Source: Bacteroidales bacterium UBA2198
GTDB taxonomy: Bacteria > Bacteroidota > Bacteroidia > Bacteroidales > VadinHA17
Length of the DNA stretch: 5,502 nucleotides
Assembly (NCBI GenBank): GCA_002328625.1
Contig: DCVC01000309.1
Location: forward strand, 1-5,502
Direction: 5' to 3'
The notes under the pieces were generated by a model. That model saw only the letters and a list, made by a program, of their open reading frames with translations. It did not search any database and had not been told where the DNA came from. Below, in pieces: positions 1-4,813 of the stretch (position 1 is its first letter; each line of letters opens with the position of its first letter). A program made the position numbers and the translations under genes.

Positions 1-56
1 TCACCTCTCACCTCTCACTTCTCACCTCTTTGCCCCCTGCCCCCTGCTCACTGCTC
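1..56 (-). repeat. Heptanucleotide tandem repeat overlapping the cysH stop
   Basis: Read on the minus strand, positions 56 to 1 divide without a gap into eight 7-base units: GAGCAGT, GAGCAGG, GGGCAGG, GGGCAAA, GAGGTGA, GAAGTGA, GAGGTGA, GAGGTGA. The first unit lies partly inside cysH and supplies its last codons, and the stop TGA (48-50) spans the first two units. The array drifts from a GAGCAGG-like to a GAGGTGA-like unit and continues to the window edge, so its full length is unknown. The pattern is seen directly. Short tandemly repeated heptamers are known from several bacterial groups, usually between genes, and arise by slippage. No function is evident here. Confidence 0.8.
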
Positions 57-764
57 TACGCTTGCATGCAGGCCGCACTCCTTCTTCCCGTCAGTCTCCC
101 ACCACCACCTTCCGGCGCGGAAATCCTCACCCTCCTTAACGGCTCTTGTGCAGGGCTCGCAGCCAATGCTTACAAATCCTTTGTCATGCAATGAGTTATA
201 TAGTATGTTATTCTTTGCAATGAAAATCTTTACTTCCTCATATGTCCAATTGAAGAGGGGATGGAACTTAATAAGTTTTCTCTCTTCATCATACTCCAGG
301 TTATTCATGAGATGACGATTTTCCGACTGATCAGACCTTATACCGGTTATCCAGCATGCTTTTCCTTCAAGAGCCCTGTTAAGCGGGAGGATCTTTCTCA
401 ACCTGCAGCATTCAAGCCTGTTCTCTTTCGAATAATAGAAGCTGTACGGGCCCTTATTATTAACCATTTTTTCAACATCTTTATAATCGGGAAAATGGAC
501 ATTGATCTTTTTCTTGTATTTCTTAATAGTCTCATTAAATACCTTGTATGTCTCGGGAAATAAGCGTCCGGTATCAAGCGTTGCCACCTCAACTGTTACA
601 TTATTTTCGAAGATAAGATGCGTAATAACCTGGTCTTCAATTCCAAAACTGGTTGTGAAAACCACCTTTCCCGGATAAAGATCAGTAAGAGTTTTGAGGG
701 ACTCCTCTGCAGATTTACCTCTCAGATTACTATTCAGCTCTCTTAATCTCAAGTTGATTTCCAT
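48..764 (-). CDS. cysH: Assimilatory adenylyl-sulfate / phosphoadenylyl-sulfate reductase (CysH family, iron-sulfur type)
   Basis: This 238-residue cytoplasmic enzyme reduces APS or PAPS to sulfite, using thioredoxin or a similar donor, in assimilatory sulfate reduction. Visible motifs in order are the PP-loop region TTSFGIEDQV (37-46), LDTGRLFPETY (63-73), the cysteine pair ECCRLRK (118-124), ITGIRSDQSENR (139-150), GCEPCTRAV (201-209), GRWWWE (218-223) and the C-terminal ECGLH (229-233). C119, C120, C202 and C205 are the expected [4Fe-4S] ligands, and C230 is the catalytic cysteine. In this family the CC plus CxxC pattern marks iron-sulfur enzymes, which mostly prefer APS; the cluster-free PAPS-only enzymes lack it. 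Substrate preference is therefore inferred. Length is normal. The first 35 bases overlap the end of the upstream DUF2061 gene in another frame, so translation is probably coupled. The last codons lie in a heptad repeat. ATP sulfurylase genes (cysD, cysN) may follow beyond the window edge, but none is visible. Confidence 0.93.
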   Translation of the reverse strand: MEINLRLRELNSNLRGKSAEESLKTLTDLYPGKVVFTTSFGIEDQVITHLIFENNVTVEVATLDTGRLFPETYKVFNETIKKYKKKINVHFPDYKDVEKMVNNKGPYSFYYSKENRLECCRLRKILPLNRALEGKACWITGIRSDQSENRHLMNNLEYDEERKLIKFHPLFNWTYEEVKIFIAKNNILYNSLHDKGFVSIGCEPCTRAVKEGEDFRAGRWWWETDGKKECGLHASVEQ

Positions 765-1053
765 TTGATCTTATTCTGAGGTTTAACCTGATCTTATGAA
801 TATGAGCCCATATCCTTTCATGAAAATAGTAAAGGATTGTTTTTGTAATAACCTCGGCACTTCCGATTGAAACAGCCAGCGAAACTCTTCCTGTGATGAA
901 ATAGCTTATTATCATTGTGTCAATCGTCCCAATTATTCGCCATGAAACAGATTTCATCACACTTTTTATTGGCTTGTCGGCCCTGTCACTTACTTTAAGC
1001 GATCCTTTCAAAGGAACATTCTCCTTGTTCTGGTTGATCAAAACATCAAGCAT
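730..1053 (-). CDS. DUF2061 small membrane protein linked to sulfate assimilation
   Basis: The product is 107 residues. The N-terminal 30 or so residues are polar and charged. The DUF2061 core follows: KSVMKSVSWRIIGTIDTMII (30-49), then a short turn (FITGRVS) and a second hydrophobic stretch ending in TKTILYYFHERIWAHI (70-85). The conserved SWR near the start of the first helix and the E..TK..LYYxHERxW signature are both visible. Two helices crossing the inner membrane are likely. The exact function of the family is unknown. Its genes are known to occur beside cys genes for sulfate activation and reduction, and this one overlaps cysH by 35 bases. A role in sulfate or sulfite metabolism is therefore inferred from context only. 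The C-terminal tail is basic. The ATG at 1053 is used because no other ATG lies before the core except M33, which is inside it. Confidence 0.85.
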   Translation of the reverse strand: MLDVLINQNKENVPLKGSLKVSDRADKPIKSVMKSVSWRIIGTIDTMIISYFITGRVSLAVSIGSAEVITKTILYYFHERIWAHIHKIRLNLRIRSNGNQLEIKRAE

Positions 1054-1076
1054 AGCAGGATTATTTGTGTAGGAAA

Positions 1077-1084
1077 CAAATTTA
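1077..1084 (-). promoter_or_regulatory. Possible -7 box of the DUF2061-cysH unit
   Basis: On the minus strand this reads TAAATTTG, a match to the Bacteroidota sigma-factor -7 consensus TAnnTTTG, about 25 bases before the DUF2061 ATG. No TTTG or clear TTG lies at the usual distance of about 19 bases upstream (the slot reads ACAA). The promoter would therefore be weak or need an activator. The assignment is tentative. Confidence 0.35.
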
Positions 1085-1109
1085 GGCGAGCGTTATATAT
1101 GAATTGTCG

Positions 1110-1142
1110 GCATAAATACGTGAAATATCTTGGTATTTATGC
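1110..1142. promoter_or_regulatory. Perfect 10-bp inverted repeat, candidate operator of the cys unit
   Basis: The arms GCATAAATAC (1110-1119) and GTATTTATGC (1133-1142) are perfectly complementary and separated by 13 bases. The repeat lies just upstream of the possible -7 box at 1077-1084, at roughly -40 to -70 from the start point that box would imply. That position suits an activator binding as a dimer, which would fit the missing -33 element. The inverted repeat is seen directly; its role as an operator is inferred. It could also be a stem-loop in a longer leader RNA. I do not recognise a known SAM or other sulfur riboswitch in this stretch. Confidence 0.45.
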
Positions 1143-1172
1143 ATATCACTCTATATGTAAATAACACCATTT

Positions 1173-1562
1173 TTAGTGGTGCATAAAAGACTTAACAGAA
1201 ATGGTAAAGATTTTTTTGAAATTGTGATTATCCCTTTTCATAGAATTATTGTAAACCATTGATAACTCAGAGGAAAGTCCGTCAAAATAACTTCTGACAC
1301 CAGTTTCAACTGACATTCCTGTATCATGAAGATAGCAGGCAACAAGAAGCTAATCATGTGATATTTAAAGTTCAATCACACCGATATCAGAAAACGTTCT
1401 GATGATCTCCTTTGCGCAATGCCATATCCTGTGATGATAAATAAGATCTTGCAACCAGAGCAATGTTTCTCCCCATGTTCCGGTGAAAAACTTTCCAGGT
1501 AAATTAAGATATTTCGTTTCTGCATTTATGATATCACCTGAAAGGCCATTCTCAATTTCAAC
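1173..1562 (-). pseudogene. Decayed HD-domain phosphohydrolase-like gene
   Basis: One minus-strand frame reads like protein over about 130 codons but is broken by stops: TGA at 1563-1565 before its start, TAA at 1365-1367 and TAG at 1350-1352. It ends at TAA 1173-1175. The first part contains GTWGETLLWLQDLIYHHRIW, followed by HCAKEIIRTF. The two stops flank ISHD, and the same frame then resumes with LLVACYLHDTGMSVETG. The pairing of H-x(3)-H with a downstream hydrophobic helix ending in HDTG is what HD-domain hydrolases show (first metal-binding His, then the HD doublet). That both halves stay in a single frame with no frameshift argues for one gene killed by nonsense mutations. No ATG precedes it, so the 5' end is lost. 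After the HDTG motif the sequence (through SYFDGLSSEL and VYNNSM) matches no HD pattern I know. The original substrate cannot be told. Confidence 0.55.
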
Positions 1563-1596
1563 TCAAAGGTGCACAATGATGAATGGTATTTAATTG

Positions 1597-1632
1597 AAAA
1601 AAAAAAAGCAAAAGACCCTGCCTTTTGCTTTT
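1597..1632 (-). terminator. Intrinsic terminator of the HTH gene
   Basis: On the minus strand an 11-bp perfect stem, AAAAGCAAAAG (1632-1622) with CTTTTGCTTTT (1614-1604), encloses a 7-base loop and runs straight into a T tract ending at 1597. The hairpin starts 23 bases after the stop of the HTH gene. On the plus strand the stem is not followed by a T tract, so it acts one way only. It separates the HTH gene from the decayed HD gene and the cys unit. Confidence 0.88.
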
Positions 1633-1655
1633 GAACAGGAGAAATTGCAGCGTCT

Positions 1656-1901
1656 TTAGTAGCTGATCATTTTCATTGCCATATCGAGGATAGTTGTATC
1701 GTCAAATTTTACTATCCCTCCACCTGGTCCCTGCTCAAAATGAACGCCAACACACTGTCCTTTTTCAAAATTTGTCCCTCCGAAGTAATTTCTGACTGTC
1801 TCTTCATTAAGATCCAGTTTCTCAGCAATCTTTTTCATACTTCCGGAGGGCAACTGGTCTTTTATCTTCCGGAGCTCGTTGAATGTTATTGTTCTTGCCA
1901 T
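1656..1901 (-). CDS. Small helix-turn-helix DNA-binding protein conserved in Bacteroidota
   Basis: The product is 81 residues. An N-terminal helix (TFNELRKIKDQLP) leads into a helix-turn-helix at about 20-40, with core SMKKIAEKLDLNEETVRNYF: the first helix carries KKIAEKL, and the recognition helix is NEETVRNYF. A conserved tail follows: GGTNFEKGQCVGVHFEQGPG (41-60), then GGIVKFDD and a closing helix (TTILDMAMKMI). I know this arrangement as an uncharacterised Bacteroidota protein usually labelled DNA-binding protein; its target and effector are not known to me. It could be a nucleoid-type or local regulator. The gene starts 80 bases after the GNAT gene on the same strand and has its own strong terminator. 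I see no convincing promoter box in that gap, so it may be transcribed with the GNAT gene or from a weak promoter. Confidence 0.82.
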   Translation of the reverse strand: MARTITFNELRKIKDQLPSGSMKKIAEKLDLNEETVRNYFGGTNFEKGQCVGVHFEQGPGGGIVKFDDTTILDMAMKMISY

Positions 1902-1981
1902 GATTATAGGGTTTATTGCGATTGTTTATAATTCGGCTCACTATATACATCAAAGTTAATCAATTATTCAATATATTAAAA

Positions 1982-2443
1982 TCAAAATTCTATTTTTGAA
2001 ATATCCCTTATTATAAAAACATTATAATCACCCAGATGCAGGAATCCGAATTTTTTATAAAGATTGATTGCTTTATAATTAGTCGTATGAACCTCGAGTT
2101 TAACCTGTAAACCTTTTGATTTTACAAATGAAAGAGACTCTTTTAACAGAGTTTTCGAAAGTCCGTTTCCCTGAAACTCGGGAAGGATACCAAAATGGTG
2201 AAGAAGGATCCTGCGTCCGTCAAAGGTCATCCATGATGTTCCGCAAATACGGCCAGTCTCCTTTTCTTCCATCACCAGCATGCACCCTCCAAGCGTTATT
2301 GTACACTCGATAGTGTCTTTGTTATCTCCTCTTTCAGGAGTGCCCAGTTCTGTAAGATCCCAAAAGTCGATAATCCCCTTATAATCATCCTCTCTGTATT
2401 CCCTTATTAAAAAATTACTAATCATCTCATTTTCAGTTTCCAT
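1982..2443 (-). CDS. GNAT-family N-acetyltransferase
   Basis: This 153-residue protein has the GNAT fold and should transfer an acetyl group from acetyl-CoA to an amine; the substrate is not predictable. The N-terminal strand and first helix are FLIREYREDDYKGIIDFWDL (11-30). The central strands carry GCMLVMEE and GRICGTSWMTFDGRRILLHH. Motif A is FGILPEFQGNGLSKTLL (84-100), with QGNGLS as the acetyl-CoA pyrophosphate-binding Q/RxxGxG/A loop. Motif B is LEVHTTNYKAINLYKKFGF (116-134), typical of RimI-like members. Length is normal for a single-domain GNAT. The start at 2443 is supported by GGAG four bases upstream, although M7 would also leave the fold intact. The start lies only 17 bases from the palindromic element at 2461. 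Its promoter must therefore lie in or beyond that element, or it is read through from mqnA. Confidence 0.88.
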   Translation of the reverse strand: METENEMISNFLIREYREDDYKGIIDFWDLTELGTPERGDNKDTIECTITLGGCMLVMEEKETGRICGTSWMTFDGRRILLHHFGILPEFQGNGLSKTLLKESLSFVKSKGLQVKLEVHTTNYKAINLYKKFGFLHLGDYNVFIIRDISKIEF

Positions 2444-2460
2444 AATTCTCCAATGTTAAT

Positions 2461-2568
2461 TTAACCTGAAAAATTCATAGAATTTTTCACACAAAGTGTT
2501 GACGATTGAAAATCAAGATGATACGAAACAGCAAGATTGTTACAAAATGATTTTCAATGTCAAGTTAA
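2461..2568 (+). repeat. Palindromic cloverleaf element, copy 1
   Basis: Read 5' to 3' on the plus strand, this is an almost fully paired four-way junction. The closing strand TTAAC (2461-2465) pairs with GTTAA (2564-2568), with C2466 left over. Hairpin A is TGAAAAATTC (2467-2476), loop ATA, then GAATTTTTCA (2480-2489). The mini-hairpin is CAC, AAA, GTG (2490-2498). Hairpin B is TTGAC, a bulged G (2504), then ATTGAAAATCA (2505-2515), a 32-base loop, TGATTTTCAAT (2548-2558) and GTCAA (2559-2563). The hairpins abut with no spare bases. The same plan is seen on the opposite strand at 2565-2647. No protein is encoded here. Function is unknown: it could be a mobile palindromic repeat of the REP type, an mRNA-stabilising structure, or a structured RNA. 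Confidence 0.75.
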
Positions 2569-2647
2569 CCCTGACAAATAATTGGTTCCCAATTATTTCG
2601 TCAGCCCTTCGGGTGATTAATTCATGTTTATGAATTAATCAGGTTAA
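2565..2647 (-). repeat. Palindromic cloverleaf element, copy 2 (inverted), overlapping the mqnA 3' end
   Basis: On the minus strand every base is paired except three loops and one bulge. The closing strand TTAACC (2647-2642) pairs with GGTTAA (2570-2565). Hairpin A is TGATTAATTCAT, loop AAAC, ATGAATTAATCA (2641-2614). The mini-hairpin is CCC, GAA, GGG (2613-2605). Hairpin B is CTGAC, bulged G (2599), AAATAATTGG, loop GAA, CCAATTATTT, GTCAG (2604-2571). It matches copy 1 in its first nine bases (TTAACCTGA), in the order and size of the parts, and in the bulged G after YTGAC. It begins inside the last codons of mqnA and supplies its stop. No T tract follows any hairpin on the minus strand, so it is not a classic intrinsic terminator for mqnA, although it may still pause or protect the transcript. 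Confidence 0.8.
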
Positions 2648-3398
2648 GAAATAAATCCAGTCCTTTCTTTTTATCTTCGTCAAAATCGTAACTAATGTTA
2701 TTTGTGAGGTAGTTTCTCAGGTCATTACCCGTTATGGGTCCTGATTTACCAAATTTTTCAACCACTTTATCAATATTATTTAGTCCGAACTGAAGAGCCA
2801 TGTTGAATTCTCTCAGGAAGTTCTCATCAAGCTCTTTATTTGATGTCCAGCAGGCAAAAACAAAAGGCAATCCGGAAAAATCATGCCATTCTTTGGCAAG
2901 ATCAAATTTGTAACTGTACTTGTTCTCATACTCAAAACACTGATCTCCAATTAAAACCACACCTTCATTTTTGCCGGTATTAGCAAAATTAAAACCTTCA
3001 GAGGTATTGATCCAGGTGAATTCCTGTTTCCATTTGTTTTTTGCAAGGACCTTTACAAGGTTAACCGATGTTCTTGACCTGTAGTCGAGGAAGACAGATT
3101 TTAATTCATGCAGGCCACAGTTGCTGAGAAGCATGACCGTCCTTACCTTATCGTAAGCACCTATGCAATATTTGCTTATTATGTGATATTCAGACAGAAG
3201 AGGGATGGCTGAAACAGGGATCAATCCGACGTCAACTTTATCTTCAATCAGCTTGGTTGCGCAATCAGCAGGATGGTCAGTTTCAAGAATCACCTTTTTA
3301 TCAAAACCACTCTCTGTCAACCCGTAAATGAAAGGATAAGTGTTTGCATACCTTACTGCGGAAATCCTGATTTTGCCCATACCCTTTTTTTCCTGCAT
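2628..3398 (-). CDS. mqnA: Chorismate dehydratase of the futalosine menaquinone pathway
   Basis: The product of 256 residues belongs to the MqnA/MqnD family, which has a periplasmic-binding-protein-like fold but works in the cytoplasm. MqnA removes water from chorismate to give 3-enolpyruvylbenzoate, the first step of the futalosine route to menaquinone. Visible motifs are IRISAVRYANTYPFIYGL (10-27), VDVGLIPVSAIPLL (55-68), FLDYRSRTSVNLVKVL (103-118), GVVLIGDQCFE (146-156) and WHDFSGLPFVFACW (171-184). These match MqnA better than MqnD, which acts on cyclic dehypoxanthinylfutalosine. Length is ordinary. The ATG at 3398 gives a six-residue lead (MQEKKG); the ATG at 3380 (M7) matches usual family starts better and would follow a possible promoter at 3399-3430. 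The last residues (N-L-I-N-S) and the stop are coded by the palindromic element. purB is divergent, and no other mqn gene is visible. Confidence 0.9.
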   Translation of the reverse strand: MQEKKGMGKIRISAVRYANTYPFIYGLTESGFDKKVILETDHPADCATKLIEDKVDVGLIPVSAIPLLSEYHIISKYCIGAYDKVRTVMLLSNCGLHELKSVFLDYRSRTSVNLVKVLAKNKWKQEFTWINTSEGFNFANTGKNEGVVLIGDQCFEYENKYSYKFDLAKEWHDFSGLPFVFACWTSNKELDENFLREFNMALQFGLNNIDKVVEKFGKSGPITGNDLRNYLTNNISYDFDEDKKKGLDLFLNLINS

Positions 3399-3415
3399 CT
3401 AAAATACTACTTTTG
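3385..3415 (+). promoter_or_regulatory. Likely purB promoter of the Bacteroidota type
   Basis: TACTTTTG (3408-3415) matches TAnnTTTG at all fixed positions. Exactly 19 bases upstream lies TTTT (3385-3388) in the -33 slot, one change from TTTG. Transcription would begin around 3420, giving a leader of about 35 bases. The -33 part lies inside the first codons of mqnA if the longer mqnA start is used, so the two divergent promoters overlap face to face. Confidence 0.55.
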
Positions 3416-3430
3416 TACATACACTAACAA
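3399..3430 (-). promoter_or_regulatory. Possible mqnA promoter
   Basis: On the minus strand, TTGTT (3430-3426) is followed after 19 bases by TATTTTAG (3406-3399). The latter differs from the Bacteroidota -7 consensus TAnnTTTG at one of six fixed positions. Transcription would then begin near 3393, inside the first codons of the longer mqnA start, which favours translation from the ATG at 3380. This rests on consensus matching only. Confidence 0.3.
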
Positions 3431-3456
3431 CAAGTGAAACACCAATTAGTTAAACG

Positions 3457-4800
3457 ATGGAATTAAATTTTCTTACTGCAATTTCTCCCCTCGATGGCAG
3501 GTACAGACAGAAAGTTCATGAGCTTGATGTTTATTTCTCCGAATACGGTCTGATAAAATACCGGCTTCTGGTTGAAATTGAGTATTTCATTGCATTGTGC
3601 GAAATACCACTACCACAGCTGGCTGATTTTAAGAAAGAAAATTTTAATGCACTGAGATCATTCTATGATGAATTCGGATTAAAAGATGCTGAAAGGATCA
3701 AAGAAACTGAAAGAATAACCAATCATGATGTTAAAGCTGTGGAATATTTCCTCAAGGAGAAATTCTTCAAAGCAGGGTGGGGTAAGTGGAACGAGTTTAT
3801 TCATTTTGGTCTTACTTCTCAGGATATCAATAACACTGCAGTCCCTCTTTCTTTAAAAGATGCATTTTCAGAAGTCTATTTCCCGTTGTTTTTCGAATTG
3901 AGAGAGACATTAGCCACATATGCTGATGAGTGGAAGGATATTCCGATGCTTGCAAGGACACACGGACAGCCGGCTTCACCTACACGACTTGGCAAGGAGA
4001 TATCAGTATTTATCGCCCGTATTGATGAACAATCAAAGTATTTTGCCCAGATTCCCTATTCAGCAAAATTCGGTGGTGCTACAGGAAATTTAAATGCCCA
4101 TAAGGTGGCCTATCCCGATATTGACTGGATATCCTTCGCAAACAATTTCGTCAATGAAACACTAGGCTTGCAGAGGTCACATCCTACAACTCAGATCGAC
4201 CATTATGATAATCTCGCTGCCCTGTTCGATAACTTAAGACGAATAAATACTATTCTGATTGATCTGGCTAGAGATATCTGGCACTATATCTCAATGGATT
4301 ATTTCAGTCAGAAGATTAAGAAAGGCGAGATAGGTTCATCGGCAATGCCTCATAAGATAAATCCAATTGATTTTGAAAACGGAGAAGGCAATCTCGGGTA
4401 TGCCAATGCAATATTTGAGCATTTATCGACTAAACTGCCGGTATCAAGACTTCAACGCGATCTGACGGACTCGACAGTTTTACGGAACATAGGAGTACCA
4501 ATCGGACACACAATAATAGCTTTCAGCTCCCTGCTTAAAGGACTTAATAAACTGATAGTTAATACCGACAGGATAAAAAACGATCTGGAAAGGAACTGGG
4601 TCGTTGTGGCTGAAGCTGTCCAGACAATTCTTCGCCGGGAAGGGTATCATAAACCCTATGAAGCATTACTGGAACTGACAAGAACCAATCAAAAGATAAC
4701 CAGCGAATCAATTCTTGAATTTATTGAAAACCTCGACATAAGCAATGAAGTTAAAACTGAACTTAAAGCAATAAGCCCTTTTAATTTTACCGGTTACTAA
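3457..4800 (+). CDS. purB: Adenylosuccinate lyase
   Basis: This 447-residue enzyme of the fumarase/aspartase superfamily removes fumarate at two steps of purine synthesis: from SAICAR to give AICAR, and from adenylosuccinate to give AMP. It acts in the cytoplasm as a homotetramer whose active sites are shared between subunits. The N-terminus has the PurB hallmark AISPLDGRYRQKV (8-20). HFGLTSQDINNTA (116-128) is the conserved TSQD region. ARTHGQPASPTRLGKE (166-181) carries the acid/base histidine H169. The superfamily signature GSSAMPHKINPIDFENGEGN (293-312) has the catalytic serine on its flexible loop (S294/S295). Length and motifs match the longer, Escherichia coli-like PurB class. No Shine-Dalgarno sequence precedes the ATG, as is usual in Bacteroidota. 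It is divergent from mqnA and followed after 13 bases by an ABC exporter gene, probably on the same transcript. Confidence 0.97.
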   Translation: MELNFLTAISPLDGRYRQKVHELDVYFSEYGLIKYRLLVEIEYFIALCEIPLPQLADFKKENFNALRSFYDEFGLKDAERIKETERITNHDVKAVEYFLKEKFFKAGWGKWNEFIHFGLTSQDINNTAVPLSLKDAFSEVYFPLFFELRETLATYADEWKDIPMLARTHGQPASPTRLGKEISVFIARIDEQSKYFAQIPYSAKFGGATGNLNAHKVAYPDIDWISFANNFVNETLGLQRSHPTTQIDHYDNLAALFDNLRRINTILIDLARDIWHYISMDYFSQKIKKGEIGSSAMPHKINPIDFENGEGNLGYANAIFEHLSTKLPVSRLQRDLTDSTVLRNIGVPIGHTIIAFSSLLKGLNKLIVNTDRIKNDLERNWVVVAEAVQTILRREGYHKPYEALLELTRTNQKITSESILEFIENLDISNEVKTELKAISPFNFTGY

Positions 4801-4813
4801 TATTCAGGACAGA

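Noticed and set aside
261..563. Plus-strand open frame of about 100 codons inside cysH
   Set aside because: It lies fully opposite the well-supported cysH frame, has no recognisable domain, and its hydrophobic stretches are the antisense reading of charged and polar cysH codons.
398..592. Minus-strand open frame of 64 codons within cysH in another frame
   Set aside because: It is embedded in cysH on the same strand, is rich in arginine, and has no motif; a frame shadow.
783..790. TTAACCTG in the DUF2061 gene (and again near 2100 in the GNAT gene), the same 8-mer that starts the cloverleaf elements
   Set aside because: Both lie inside good coding sequence and are not followed by the hairpin A, mini-hairpin and hairpin B plan, so they look like chance matches.
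1165..1181. Short hairpin CACCA / TGGTG with a 7-base loop at the end of the HD remnant
   Set aside because: Only five pairs and no T tract on the minus strand; it is too weak to call a terminator or operator.
1054..1200. Possible sulfur riboswitch upstream of the cys unit
   Set aside because: I see no SAM-type conserved core; only an isolated inverted repeat and a short weak hairpin.
1740..1931. Plus-strand open frame of 63 codons opposite the HTH gene
   Set aside because: Antisense to a conserved protein, with no domain or start signal.
2116..2313. Plus-strand open frame of 65 codons opposite the GNAT gene
   Set aside because: Antisense to motif A and B of the acetyltransferase; no protein features.
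2461..2647. CRISPR array or attC site as explanation of the palindromes
   Set aside because: There are no equal-length direct repeats with unique spacers, no cas or integrase gene in the window, and the two copies are inverted multi-hairpin units, not a single bulged hairpin with attC core sites.
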